Positions 23,928 through 30,313 of a DNA stretch of 64,000 nt are shown piece by piece. Numbering within the stretch: position 1 is the first letter of the stretch; the number at the start of each line of letters is the position of its first letter. Origin of the DNA: Methylobacterium iners (GTDB taxonomy: Bacteria > Pseudomonadota > Alphaproteobacteria > Rhizobiales > Beijerinckiaceae); the NCBI RefSeq assembly GCF_022179305.1, contig NZ_BPQP01000008.1, forward strand, positions 1 through 64,000, read 5' to 3'. The notes below the pieces were generated by a model. The model was not told the DNA's origin and made no database searches. It worked only from the letters and a program-made list of their open reading frames with translations. The position numbers and the translations under genes were made by a program.

Positions 23928-24331
23928 GGCGACAGCTCGATCGTGTCGGCCGCCTCGATTGCCTCCGGAGGCAGGCGGCCCTCTCTCACGGCGCGCAACA
24001 GATCGATGGCCCGCCGCAATTGGTTGCGCATCAACTCGATCTTGGTCAGCAGCTCGCGCTGCCGGTCCTTCAGACGGTCGTTCTCGCGCTCGACCTTGTC
24101 CGCCTCGTGCTGGAGCCGCTCCTCTCGCGCCGCCAGGCGGTCGACCTGCTCGATGAGCTGATCGACGAAGTTCTGCTTGCTCTCGCCGGCCTCCACACCC
24201 TGGAACAGGCCCTTCGTGCGCGCGTACAGGATGACCGCCAGCGCCAGCCCGACGATCAGGGCGGCGATCAGCGAACCCGCCGGGCCGGTGACGGCAACGA
24301 ATTGGGTGAGCAGCTCGGCGTACTTCTCCAT
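23924..24331 (-). CDS. Membrane-anchored coiled-coil protein
   Basis: The ATG at 24331 (MEKYAELLTQFVAVTGPAGS) gives 135 residues. There is one membrane helix at about 18-40 (LIAALIVGLALAVILYA), then a charged coiled coil (VDRLAAREERLQHEADKVER) to about residue 115. Topology matches inner-membrane spanins or DUF2730-like proteins; it is adjacent to a gp25 homologue. Lysis or scaffolding role is inference. Confidence 0.65.
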   Translation of the reverse strand: MEKYAELLTQFVAVTGPAGSLIAALIVGLALAVILYARTKGLFQGVEAGESKQNFVDQLIEQVDRLAAREERLQHEADKVERENDRLKDRQRELLTKIELMRNQLRRAIDLLRAVREGRLPPEAIEAADTIELSP

Positions 24332-24332
24332 G

Positions 24333-24773
24333 TCAGCCCCCGGTCCGAGGGCGTCCCGCGCAGTAGACGCCGTGGCAGAGAGCCGCGAACCCCATGATGA
24401 CGTAGATGAAGGTCCCTGGCGCCAGCCCGCCGGTCTTGACCTCAATGCGCAGGAAGCTTGCCGCGACGCTCAGCCAGATCCAGGCGGTGAGCATGTCCGC
24501 GACGAGGACGATGTTCGATCGGGCCGGGCGCAGGAAGGCAGCCGCGTGTAGGAGAGCCAGCGACGCGAAGAAGGCTATCCAGGCAGCGTCCGGCAGCCAG
24601 TGCATGCCGGCAAAACGGCCTGTGTCGAAGGTCTCGGGCCGTAGCGGCATCAGCACCGCCCAGACCGTCGCGAAAAGACCCATGGCCAAGTTGAAGCCGG
24701 GCACGCCGTCTCCGAACAACCTCTCGATGAACCGGACCAAGGGGCCTACGGCGCGCGCCGCCCCCCGCCTCAT
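24333..24773 (-). CDS. Four-helix integral membrane protein, unknown
   Basis: The ATG at 24773 overlaps the previous stop by 4 nt and yields 146 residues (MRRGAARAVGPLVRFIERLF). Four hydrophobic segments are visible: NLAMGLFATVWAVLM, AWIAFFASLALLHAAAFL, IVLVADMLTAWIWLSVAA, FIYVIMGFAALCHGVYC. Its place among the lysis genes suggests a second holin or antiholin; it is not recognised by family. Confidence 0.62.
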   Translation of the reverse strand: MRRGAARAVGPLVRFIERLFGDGVPGFNLAMGLFATVWAVLMPLRPETFDTGRFAGMHWLPDAAWIAFFASLALLHAAAFLRPARSNIVLVADMLTAWIWLSVAASFLRIEVKTGGLAPGTFIYVIMGFAALCHGVYCAGRPRTGG

Positions 24774-24964
24774 CGGGCCGTCGTCCCGGCCGAACACAAA
24801 CGCTTCCACTTCCGGTTCTCCCGGTCGGCCTGTTCCTTGGTGGCGCGCGTGTCCTGGGCCGACCACCGGATGGGCCGCGCGATGTCGCAGTAGGGTGCGG
24901 CCGGGGGCGGAGCCTCGGCCGGGGTGCACTGGAAGATGAAGAGGAGGCCGACGCAGGTGAGCAT
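24770..24964 (-). CDS. Small lipoprotein, probable outer spanin (Rz1-like)
   Basis: This 64-residue protein has an N-terminal hydrophobic stretch ending in a lipobox-like FIFQC (residues 9-13), then proline-rich TPAEAPPPAAPY, and a charged C-terminus (KEQADRENRKWKRLCSAG). The short proline-rich lipoprotein near holin and endolysin fits Rz1-type spanins. Not separately embedded in another gene. Confidence 0.6.
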   Translation of the reverse strand: MLTCVGLLFIFQCTPAEAPPPAAPYCDIARPIRWSAQDTRATKEQADRENRKWKRLCSAGTTAR

Positions 24965-24966
24965 CC

Positions 24967-25101
24967 CTAATCCTCCGCCTCTTCTTCCAACGCCATGATG
25001 CGAAGCTCCATCGCTCCTACGATCGTGTCATCGGTCAGGCCGCTATCTTGAGCCTTGCTGATGAGCTCTATGAGCTGTTCTTCGAACTCGGCCTCAGACA
25101 T
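24967..25101 (-). CDS. 44-residue acidic protein
   Basis: A short frame ATG 25101 to TAG 24967 encodes MSEAEFEEQLIELISKAQDS and continues to an acidic end (EEEAED). An AGGAG ribosome site lies 9 nt upstream within a duplicated leader segment. The following lipoprotein gene starts 3 nt after its stop. Probably expressed, helical, function unknown. Confidence 0.55.
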   Translation of the reverse strand: MSEAEFEEQLIELISKAQDSGLTDDTIVGAMELRIMALEEEAED

Positions 25102-25191
25102 CTCAGTCGCTCCTGCGGAAATCCTGGTCGAAGGCGCCATCCGTCGGATCGGCGCAAAGGGAGGGAAAGGAGGCCGACGCAGGTGGGCTTC
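25099..25191 (-). repeat. Short duplicated segments flanking the 44-residue gene
   Basis: The DNA at 25099-25160 is a diverged copy of 25462-25520: both encode an ATDGAFDQ-type end, an AGGAG site and a stop before the next ATG. An exact 18-bp match (aggaggccgacgcaggtg) occurs at 25168-25185 and 24942-24959, the start of the lipoprotein gene. This looks like a recombination scar from duplication of a small-gene cassette. Confidence 0.65.
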
Positions 25192-25194
25192 AGT

Positions 25195-25464
25195 TCACCC
25201 CAGGAAGCTGACGCCGCCGGACCGATGCGCAGCGGCTTGAAGCATCTTCGTCGCGAAGCAGTTGCCGTCTCCGCTCATACGACGCATTTCGATCACGATC
25301 GCGCAGGCGAGCGAGTAATCATCGTCGATCTGGACTTTCCCAGCCTCGACTTTTTCTCGTTCGTAGGATGCTAAAATCATCTCCCGAAGCGTAGAGATGC
25401 CTACCGTGAGACTGAGCACGTCGCTTCGCATCTCGACACGTAGTGGCTGAAGCTTTTCCTCCAT
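25195..25464 (-). CDS. Hypothetical phage protein
   Basis: This 89-residue protein begins MEEKLQPLRVEMRSDVLSLT and has a mixed helical middle (TLREMILASYEREKVEAGKV) and a C-terminus with a single Cys. The ATG is 1 nt after the preceding stop, behind an AGGAGG site within that gene's end. No domain is recognised. Confidence 0.6.
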   Translation of the reverse strand: MEEKLQPLRVEMRSDVLSLTVGISTLREMILASYEREKVEAGKVQIDDDYSLACAIVIEMRRMSGDGNCFATKMLQAAAHRSGGVSFLG

Positions 25465-25465
25465 C

Positions 25466-25696
25466 TCAATCCCTCCTGAATTCCTGATCGAAGGCGCCGT
25501 CCGTCGCGTCGGCGCGATGGGCCGCCTCGGCCTGCGCCTCGACCTCTCGCGCCGTGCGGATCGTCACCACCGTCTGTTCGAGGCTGGCGGCGATCGCCTC
25601 GGTTCGCCCGAGGCCGCGCTCGCGCTCGGTATTAGCCCGGCTCATCACGAGGCCGAGGAGCTGGACGACGGCCTTGATGAGCGCGAGGACGGACAC
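25466..25696 (-). CDS. Small membrane/coiled-coil protein, possible inner spanin
   Basis: A GTG at 25696, 1 nt after the holin stop, gives 76 residues. A hydrophobic N-terminus (VLALIKAVVQLLGLVM) is followed by a charged helix (ANTERERGLGRTEAIAASLE) ending DGAFDQEFRRD. Position after the holin and topology are compatible with an Rz-type inner spanin, though it is short. Confidence 0.55.
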   Translation of the reverse strand: MSVLALIKAVVQLLGLVMSRANTERERGLGRTEAIAASLEQTVVTIRTAREVEAQAEAAHRADATDGAFDQEFRRD

Positions 25697-25697
25697 T

Positions 25698-25934
25698 TCA
25701 GCGAAGCGCCTTCTTCGCGGCGAAGCGGCCATAGATGGTGAGCACCGTCCCGCCCAGGGCAGCGCCGGCCACCACCAGGGCCTCTGTCTGGTCCACCACG
25801 AGCTTCTTGGTCTCCTCGTCCAGATCGACGCCGAAGAAGCCGCCGACGATCGCCACACCCGTGATGGCGGTGCCGATGATCGTCTTGCTCAGGTACCAGG
25901 GCTTGGTCTCAGTGTTGGCGGGGGTGCCGTTCAT
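25698..25934 (-). CDS. Holin-like membrane protein
   Basis: This 78-residue protein has two hydrophobic segments (IIGTAITGVAIVGGFFGV and ALVVAGAALGGTVLTIYG) separated by an acidic loop (DLDEETKKLVVDQTEA) and a basic C-terminus (RFAAKKALR), the class II holin layout. It lies just downstream of the endolysin and DUF6527 genes. It would permeabilise the inner membrane to release the endolysin. Confidence 0.72.
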   Translation of the reverse strand: MNGTPANTETKPWYLSKTIIGTAITGVAIVGGFFGVDLDEETKKLVVDQTEALVVAGAALGGTVLTIYGRFAAKKALR

Positions 25935-25964
25935 GATCGTGCTCCTTGGTGGTGAGCGGCTGGC

Positions 25965-26339
25965 TCAGGCGGCGCAGGCCTCATCGAAGACGGGCACCGG
26001 CACCGTCTGACCGGCTAGGGCATGCGTACTGTCGGTCAGGAACTGGATCTGCCCGTCCGTGACGAACGAGTGGCACACGGTGCATGTGAAGGGGGCGGGC
26101 CGCTCGGGATGCTCGGCGTTGTAGGAGCACCAGCACGGCTTGCCGGCCTGCTCCGGGATGTGATGGCCGGAGCGCACCAGCACGGACGGCGTGAAGGTCG
26201 GCCGGTCATAGTCGCCGTTGAAGCCCCAGCGTGGTCCCGCCCCCTCGCCGACCCTCACGCTGTGCGCGCCGTCGCAGCCCGGGCACCAGAACATGAGGAG
26301 GCCGCCCTCGGCGACGCGCAGAATACCCTTCGCGCTCAT
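25965..26339 (-). CDS. DUF6527-like Cys-rich phage protein
   Basis: The 124-residue protein has LLMFWCPGCDGAHSVRVGEG, then WGFNGDYDRPTFTPSVLVRS, CHSFVTDGQIQFLTDSTHAL and AGQTVPVPVF, the pattern of DUF6527 proteins common in phage lysis regions. Cysteines at CPGC and CTVC suggest zinc binding. It overlaps the endolysin stop by 4 nt. Function unknown. Confidence 0.75.
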   Translation of the reverse strand: MSAKGILRVAEGGLLMFWCPGCDGAHSVRVGEGAGPRWGFNGDYDRPTFTPSVLVRSGHHIPEQAGKPCWCSYNAEHPERPAPFTCTVCHSFVTDGQIQFLTDSTHALAGQTVPVPVFDEACAA

Positions 26340-27052
26340 GACAGTCTCGCTGCCTGAACGTGCATCCAGTCCATGTCCCGGGCGCGGCCGAGCGAGACCC
26401 AGCCTTCACCCTCCCAGATCTTCCAGAAATTCTCGGCGTCCGGCTTCGCCAGGCGCGCCTTCTCGCCGCCCCATGCGAGCTGATTGCGCTCAGGATCGAA
26501 GTCGATCGCGATGCCCCAGCTATGCATCGAGTAGGACGAGCCGCCCCGCATCTTCCGGACGTTCAGGGAGCCCCCGAACAAGTCGAGCCCGAGCTTCTTG
26601 CGCGCCGCCTCGTCGTAGACATCCGCGATCCGCTCAAAAGCGCGGCCGGCACTGTCGGCTACCTTCTCATGCAGCGAGATCGCGCGGATCAGCGTGCTCT
26701 TGTCCCAGGCCAGCCGCATTGCGAAGGGGAGCTTGACCTTGACCTGATGGAGGCCAACGCCGCCGTAGAAGGTCATGCAGTCGCGCTGGCGAGGCCAAGG
26801 CTCGCCGGAGACCCGGGCCTCGGCGCGGGCCGGCTCGAACGTCGGAAGATCGTCCGTCCGCTTCGGCACTGTGTGGGGAAAAAGCGCCGCCCTCGTCAGC
26901 GTCCCAACCTTGCCGTCCGGCGACAGCCCGTGCGCGACCTGGAAGGCCTTAATGGCCCTGGTGGTGCCAGGCCCGATGCGACCGTCCGCACCTTTCGGGC
27001 CGACGCTGAACCCCCGCGCCACGAGCGCCTGCTGGATTGCTTTGGTGGACAT
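26336..27052 (-). CDS. Endolysin: peptidoglycan-binding plus M15-type peptidase
   Basis: Of its 238 residues, 1-60 form a peptidoglycan-binding-like repeat domain (GFSVGPKGADGRIGPGTTRA; DGKVGTLTRAALFP). The C-terminus has the M15 (VanY/L-Ala-D-Glu) zinc motif SYSMHSWGIAIDFDP around 172-186 and DMDWMHVQ near 226-233. It cleaves cell-wall peptide bridges at lysis. No signal peptide, so it depends on the holin. It is the first gene after Mor and the inverted repeat, starting the late operon. Confidence 0.9.
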   Translation of the reverse strand: MSTKAIQQALVARGFSVGPKGADGRIGPGTTRAIKAFQVAHGLSPDGKVGTLTRAALFPHTVPKRTDDLPTFEPARAEARVSGEPWPRQRDCMTFYGGVGLHQVKVKLPFAMRLAWDKSTLIRAISLHEKVADSAGRAFERIADVYDEAARKKLGLDLFGGSLNVRKMRGGSSYSMHSWGIAIDFDPERNQLAWGGEKARLAKPDAENFWKIWEGEGWVSLGRARDMDWMHVQAARLS

Positions 27053-27096
27053 GCTCGGCCAGGCTCGGTGCGGGGAAGATCCCGAACTTCAAGGCT

Positions 27097-27125
27097 GAAT
27101 ATGTCTAATGACCACAAGCATATTC
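27097..27125 (-). promoter_or_regulatory. Inverted repeat at late promoter, probable Mor target
   Basis: GAATATG and CATATTC flank a 15-nt spacer, an A/T-rich island in GC-rich DNA, 45 nt upstream of the endolysin start and 31 nt past the mor stop. Mor/C activators of Mu bind dyad sites next to promoters with no good -35 element; no -35 is visible here. CATATT on the minus strand could double as the -10. Confidence 0.55.
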
Positions 27126-27155
27126 CCGCTAAAGTTCTACAGCACTACTCTTGCG

Positions 27156-27557
27156 CTACTCATCGAAAAGGCTGCGCTGACCTGAGGCACGCACCCGTTC
27201 TTCGCGGCTCATGAGGTTGTAGATCGAGCGCTCGGTTAGGCCAGCGGCGCGCGCGGCCTGGGATACGCTGGCGCCCTTGTCCAAAGCTTCACGGGCGATG
27301 CGCCTGGCATTCTGCAGGGCGCCGGAGAGCCCGAGCGGCACAGCGATGTTCTCTCCCGCATAGAGCTTCCGCACAGCACTCGCAGCTTCCATGCCGAGCA
27401 GCTCGGCGAGCCAGTGTCCTTCGGAGATCTTGCGGGGCACATAGATCCGGGTGCCACCCTTCGCCTGCGCCAGCTTCAAGGCAGCCGCAACGCCGGCGAC
27501 GTCTGCGATGTCACGAAGGACAGGCGGCAGTCGAAGGCTGCTGACAGTCGACGTCAT
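27156..27557 (-). CDS. Mor-type transcription activator of late genes
   Basis: This 133-residue protein has the Mor dimerisation region (TRIYVPRKISEGHWLAELLG, then EAASAVRKLYAGENIAVPLG) and a C-terminal helix-turn-helix (SVSQAARAAGLTERSIYNLM). Mor family proteins activate phage middle or late promoters. It is the last gene of the early operon and faces the lysis and head operon across the inverted repeat, so it is probably the switch to late expression. No separate C-type activator is seen. Confidence 0.9.
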   Translation of the reverse strand: MTSTVSSLRLPPVLRDIADVAGVAAALKLAQAKGGTRIYVPRKISEGHWLAELLGMEAASAVRKLYAGENIAVPLGLSGALQNARRIAREALDKGASVSQAARAAGLTERSIYNLMSREERVRASGQRSLFDE

Positions 27558-27742
27558 GGCAGCTCGCGCTCCCAGACTTCTCGCCCGTCATGGTCCGGAT
27601 CAAACTGCTCGCGAACCTCGGGCAGCCGAAACCAGCCCGGCAACGTGAGGCAATGGGCGCAGAGTGGGAGCTCCGGCGGCGCTGCTGCCGCGATGGCGAT
27701 GATGCGCCGACCGCATTCGCAGCAGTCGAATTCAGCGGCCAC
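27554..27742 (-). CDS. Small zinc-ribbon protein (copy 2)
   Basis: A GTG at 27742, overlapping the previous stop by 11 nt, gives 62 residues: AAEFDCCECGRRIIAIAAAA, then LPLCAHCLTLPGWFRLPEVR. CxxC pairs (CCEC, CAHC) suggest a zinc ribbon. It is a clear paralogue of the protein at 28367-28561 (shared EF.CCECG...LCxxCL..PGWFR and a D.DG end). Both genes use the same GTG with the same 11-nt overlap. Function unknown. Confidence 0.7.
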   Translation of the reverse strand: MAAEFDCCECGRRIIAIAAAAPPELPLCAHCLTLPGWFRLPEVREQFDPDHDGREVWERELP

Positions 27743-27941
27743 GGGCAGCCTCCGGAGGCTCGTCGGCGACCAACACAGCCCCGGCCTTGGAGGGGGCATG
27801 CTTCGCGCAGTAATGCTGCCCAAAAGTTCGAAGGGTGCAGCCGAACCCGTAGGGTGCCCGCTCGCGAAATCCGCTGCGAAGCAAATTGGCAGATCCTGCG
27901 GAGCCGGACGTGACACAGGGAGCTTGCCAGCCATCAGGCAC
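27732..27941 (-). CDS. Hypothetical early phage protein with Cys/His cluster
   Basis: This 69-residue protein begins MPDGWQAPCVTSGSAGSANL and has CTLRTFGQHYCAKHAPSKAG, a possible metal site. It overlaps the upstream gene by 8 nt and the zinc-ribbon gene by 11 nt, supporting translation. No family recognised. Confidence 0.55.
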   Translation of the reverse strand: MPDGWQAPCVTSGSAGSANLLRSGFRERAPYGFGCTLRTFGQHYCAKHAPSKAGAVLVADEPPEAARGR

Positions 27942-28377
27942 GCGCCCCGAGCGCGGCCTTAACGACCGCCCGACCTTCGACGCTCAGTCCGTAGCCAACG
28001 GATTGATAGTTCTCGATCTCGACCCCGAAACTCTCCGTCTTCTCGCGAATACGCCGGATCACCACGCTGATGTGGCGGGTCGACCGGTCACCCGTGCCCT
28101 TGGTCATGGCGGCCGCAATCCTGGCGTAGGATAGGCAGCCACCTTGAGAGTAGAGAAGCGCGAGAACCTGGGCCTGCTGACCGGTCAGATCCCAACGACG
28201 AGGGAAGCTATAAGCCGGCGCCAGGATCGCGTTCAGCCGGCTGTTCTCAGCCCGAAGCCGATCGTTTTCCAATCGCAGCTCTTGAAAGACCGGATCTCTC
28301 CAGGGCTCCCTTGCTGTTGACCTCATCACCAGCGGCCGCGCCCGAGGTGGTCGGCGGCGCCATGCTTCACTCGGCAT
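27934..28377 (-). CDS. Winged-helix (response-regulator C-domain-like) protein
   Basis: This 147-residue protein has a short coiled region (VFQELRLENDRLRAENSRLN) followed by a winged helix: WDLTGQQAQVLALLYSQGGC, SYARIAAAMTKGTGDRSTRH, ISVVIRRIREKTESFGVEIE, NYQSVGYGLSVEG. This looks like an OmpR/Trans_reg_C DNA-binding domain without a receiver. It is probably an early transcription regulator of the phage. The ATG at 28377 overlaps the zinc-ribbon stop by 11 nt; an ATG at 28326 is also possible. Confidence 0.72.
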   Translation of the reverse strand: MPSEAWRRRPPRARPLVMRSTAREPWRDPVFQELRLENDRLRAENSRLNAILAPAYSFPRRWDLTGQQAQVLALLYSQGGCLSYARIAAAMTKGTGDRSTRHISVVIRRIREKTESFGVEIENYQSVGYGLSVEGRAVVKAALGARA

Positions 28378-28561
28378 CGCGCTGCTCCAGTCCGTGTTCC
28401 AGACCGTCGTGCTGTGCGTCGATGAAGGCCCTTAGGAAGGCGGATCGGAACCAACCAGGTTCAAGCAGACAGAACCGGCAGAGCCGGAAAAGTGGCGGCT
28501 CCTCCTTGGTGGCGTCCAAGACGCTGTGGCCGCATTCGCAGCAGGTGAATTCAACCGGCAC
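28367..28561 (-). CDS. Small zinc-ribbon protein (copy 1)
   Basis: A GTG at 28561 inside the end of gemA (11-nt overlap) gives 64 residues: PVEFTCCECGHSVLDATKEE, then RLCRFCLLEPGWFRSAFLRA. CCEC and CRFC form the predicted zinc site. It is paralogous to 27554-27742 and equally placed after an upstream gene with an 11-nt overlap. Confidence 0.7.
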   Translation of the reverse strand: MPVEFTCCECGHSVLDATKEEPPLFRLCRFCLLEPGWFRSAFLRAFIDAQHDGLEHGLEQRDAE

Positions 28562-29267
28562 GACGCACCTCCGCCGTTCCGGACTGGGCGCGGCGGAGCT
28601 TGGCGCCGAGCGCCGAGGACGCCTTGTCCAGCTCGGCCGGCGTGACGTCGGCCTCGACGCCAATCCGTCCCGAGGCGCCGCGTGTTACGGCCGAGACGTA
28701 GTCGACGAGGCCGCTGTAGCTCTCGACCGGACCAAAGGCCCGCACAGCGCCGAGGTTGATGCAGCGCCGCCACTGGGCGCGCAGGATGGCCCATTTGACT
28801 TGGCTCAGCGCGACGTCGCGATCGGTGTCGAGAAGTGGCCAGACCACGCCCGCCTCACGGGCGAGCCAACCTTTCAGCGCCTCAATCGCAGCACGGGCGT
28901 CCATCGCGTCCCGCAGGAAGCGTGAGTGCGGGACGCCGGTCTGCCGCTCGACGAAGGCGTGCATTGCACCGTCCGTCCGATCATGCACGACGCCAAGGTT
29001 CCAGCCAGCGATCCACATCGCTTGCAGCTTCGGGGCGAAGCGGCCGCTTGCCTTCGCCTTGGAGGGGCGTTCAACAGGCCTTGAAGCGCCCGGGATCTCG
29101 CGCAGGCGGATAAGCAGGCGATCGGCGTCCGCACGGCTCAGATCCTTTGACGTCGAGACGTCGTAAGCCTGCAGCATGGCCCGGTAGGAGGCCTCGTCGA
29201 GGCGCGTGCGCGTCTTGATCGCGTGGATCGCGCGGATCTGCTCGGGAGTGATCGGGACGGCACTCAT
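28551..29267 (-). CDS. GemA-like regulatory protein (DUF1018)
   Basis: The ATG at 29267, overlapping the 32-codon gene by 4 nt, gives 238 residues. The N-terminal half (ITPEQIRAIHAIKTRTRLDE, then YRAMLQAYDVSTSKDLSRAD) matches DUF1018/GemA of Mu-like phages. GGAP-like RLREIPGAS and AMWIAGWNLGVVHDRTDGAM follow. The C-terminal part is longer than in Mu GemA. Mu GemA modulates host gene expression and supercoiling, and this may act likewise. Confidence 0.85.
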   Translation of the reverse strand: MSAVPITPEQIRAIHAIKTRTRLDEASYRAMLQAYDVSTSKDLSRADADRLLIRLREIPGASRPVERPSKAKASGRFAPKLQAMWIAGWNLGVVHDRTDGAMHAFVERQTGVPHSRFLRDAMDARAAIEALKGWLAREAGVVWPLLDTDRDVALSQVKWAILRAQWRRCINLGAVRAFGPVESYSGLVDYVSAVTRGASGRIGVEADVTPAELDKASSALGAKLRRAQSGTAEVRRAG

Positions 29268-29362
29268 TTGCCGGATGCCATGAAAGCGCCGAGGACATAG
29301 CCGATCGAGGCGCCGACACTGAGGAGGAGGTAGCCGTACCCCACCATCTCCCACGTGCTCAT
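29264..29362 (-). CDS. 32-residue single-pass membrane protein
   Basis: A short frame runs from ATG 29362 to TGA 29264 (MSTWEMVGYGYLLLSVGASI, then GYVLGAFMASGK). It overlaps the upstream stop and the gemA start by 4 nt each (ATGA), strong evidence for translation. The protein is one membrane helix (about 7-27). Function unknown; a candidate small toxin, holin-type or membrane regulator. Confidence 0.65.
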   Translation of the reverse strand: MSTWEMVGYGYLLLSVGASIGYVLGAFMASGK

Positions 29363-29835
29363 GGCTGCCTCCGAAGGTGCCGGACGATCGCGGTGATGAC
29401 GATTTCGTTGGGCGCCTCCTGGCGGCTCTGGCAGTGCTCGAGCAGTTCCAAGGCGAGAGCGGTGGGCAGCTTCACCGCATAATCGAGGGTCGCCGTCCCG
29501 GTTGCCGCATCAACGTTCTGGATCCGCACCAAGCCCGCTTGTGGCGGCAACGCCGGCGCCGACGTGGGGGCCGCCATCGCGGCTGATGCGCTCTCAGACA
29601 CGAGGGTGAGAGCCCTCTTCCGGTTAGCTGGCATTTCGTGGAGATAGCCCCGCTCGATCAGTCCCTGGACGAGGCGATGGATGTTGCTCTTGGAAGCCAC
29701 ACCGAGGTGATCGGCCATCTCGGTGTAGCTCGGTGCTTCCAGGCCGGCAGCGACGCGCGCGCTGATGAAGTCGAGAAGCTGGCGCTGGCGTATGGTGAGG
29801 TTGAGCTTTGGCCGGAAGGCGGTCTGCGCGTTCAT
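29359..29835 (-). CDS. LexA-type DNA-binding domain protein without peptidase
   Basis: This 158-residue protein has LexA N-terminal winged helix at residues 10-75 (NLTIRQRQLLDFISARVAAG; APSYTEMADHLGVASKSNIH; RLVQGLIERGYLHEMPANRK). The remaining 80 residues are Ala/Pro-rich with a small C-terminal domain (IQNVDAATGTATLDYAVKLP) and no S24 Ser-Lys peptidase. It could bind SOS-like or phage operators without self-cleavage. Role inferred. Confidence 0.75.
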   Translation of the reverse strand: MNAQTAFRPKLNLTIRQRQLLDFISARVAAGLEAPSYTEMADHLGVASKSNIHRLVQGLIERGYLHEMPANRKRALTLVSESASAAMAAPTSAPALPPQAGLVRIQNVDAATGTATLDYAVKLPTALALELLEHCQSRQEAPNEIVITAIVRHLRRQP

Positions 29836-30068
29836 CGTGCGCTCCTCTCAATCGGGAGGAAGACGAGGGCCGCCTTGGGCACGGCGAACACCAAGCCGTC
29901 GTCGCAACGGAGACGGACGTGCGTGTCCGACAGCTCCGCGGTGATCTCGCCCGTGATCGTGCTGCCGTCCCTGCAGTCGGTGACGGCAGCCCGGATGACG
30001 GGCGCAGCGGCGGCCGCGGCCGCAGCGAGGGCGGCAAGAGCACTGTCCTGATGGGGAGGCGCGCGCAT
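29832..30068 (-). CDS. Hypothetical small early protein
   Basis: The ATG at 30068 overlaps the upstream stop by 4 nt, giving 78 residues. There is an Ala-rich N-terminus (ALAALAAAAAAAAPVIRAAV), then a compact beta-rich part (GSTITGEITAELSDTHVRLR, CDDGLVFAVPKAALVFLPIE). Not recognised. Confidence 0.6.
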   Translation of the reverse strand: MRAPPHQDSALAALAAAAAAAAPVIRAAVTDCRDGSTITGEITAELSDTHVRLRCDDGLVFAVPKAALVFLPIERSAR

Positions 30069-30313
30069 CACGGCCTCCCGTCATCAGGGCGAGTGACATC
30101 CCGCAGCGTTGCCATCATCGCGTCGAAGCGTCGGCCAGCGGCCCGGCTCATCGCGAGGCTGCGAGTGCTGGCGGCGGCGATCGCCGCGATGCCGGCGATG
30201 AGCATGGGCTCGGTCGACCCGGCCGAGGCAGCTTGGACCGATGCGCCGACGGCGACCGAGGCGGCCGCCCATTCGAGAAGGGCGAGGGAGACGCGGCCGA
30301 GGAACGTCTTCAT
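30068..30313 (-). CDS. Small membrane protein in early operon
   Basis: The ATG at 30313 overlaps the gam stop (ATGA), giving 81 residues. Two hydrophobic stretches (VSLALLEWAAASVAVGASVQ and PMLIAGIAAIAAASTRSLAM) are followed by a charged tail. Unknown function. Confidence 0.6.
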   Translation of the reverse strand: MKTFLGRVSLALLEWAAASVAVGASVQAASAGSTEPMLIAGIAAIAAASTRSLAMSRAAGRRFDAMMATLRDVTRPDDGRP

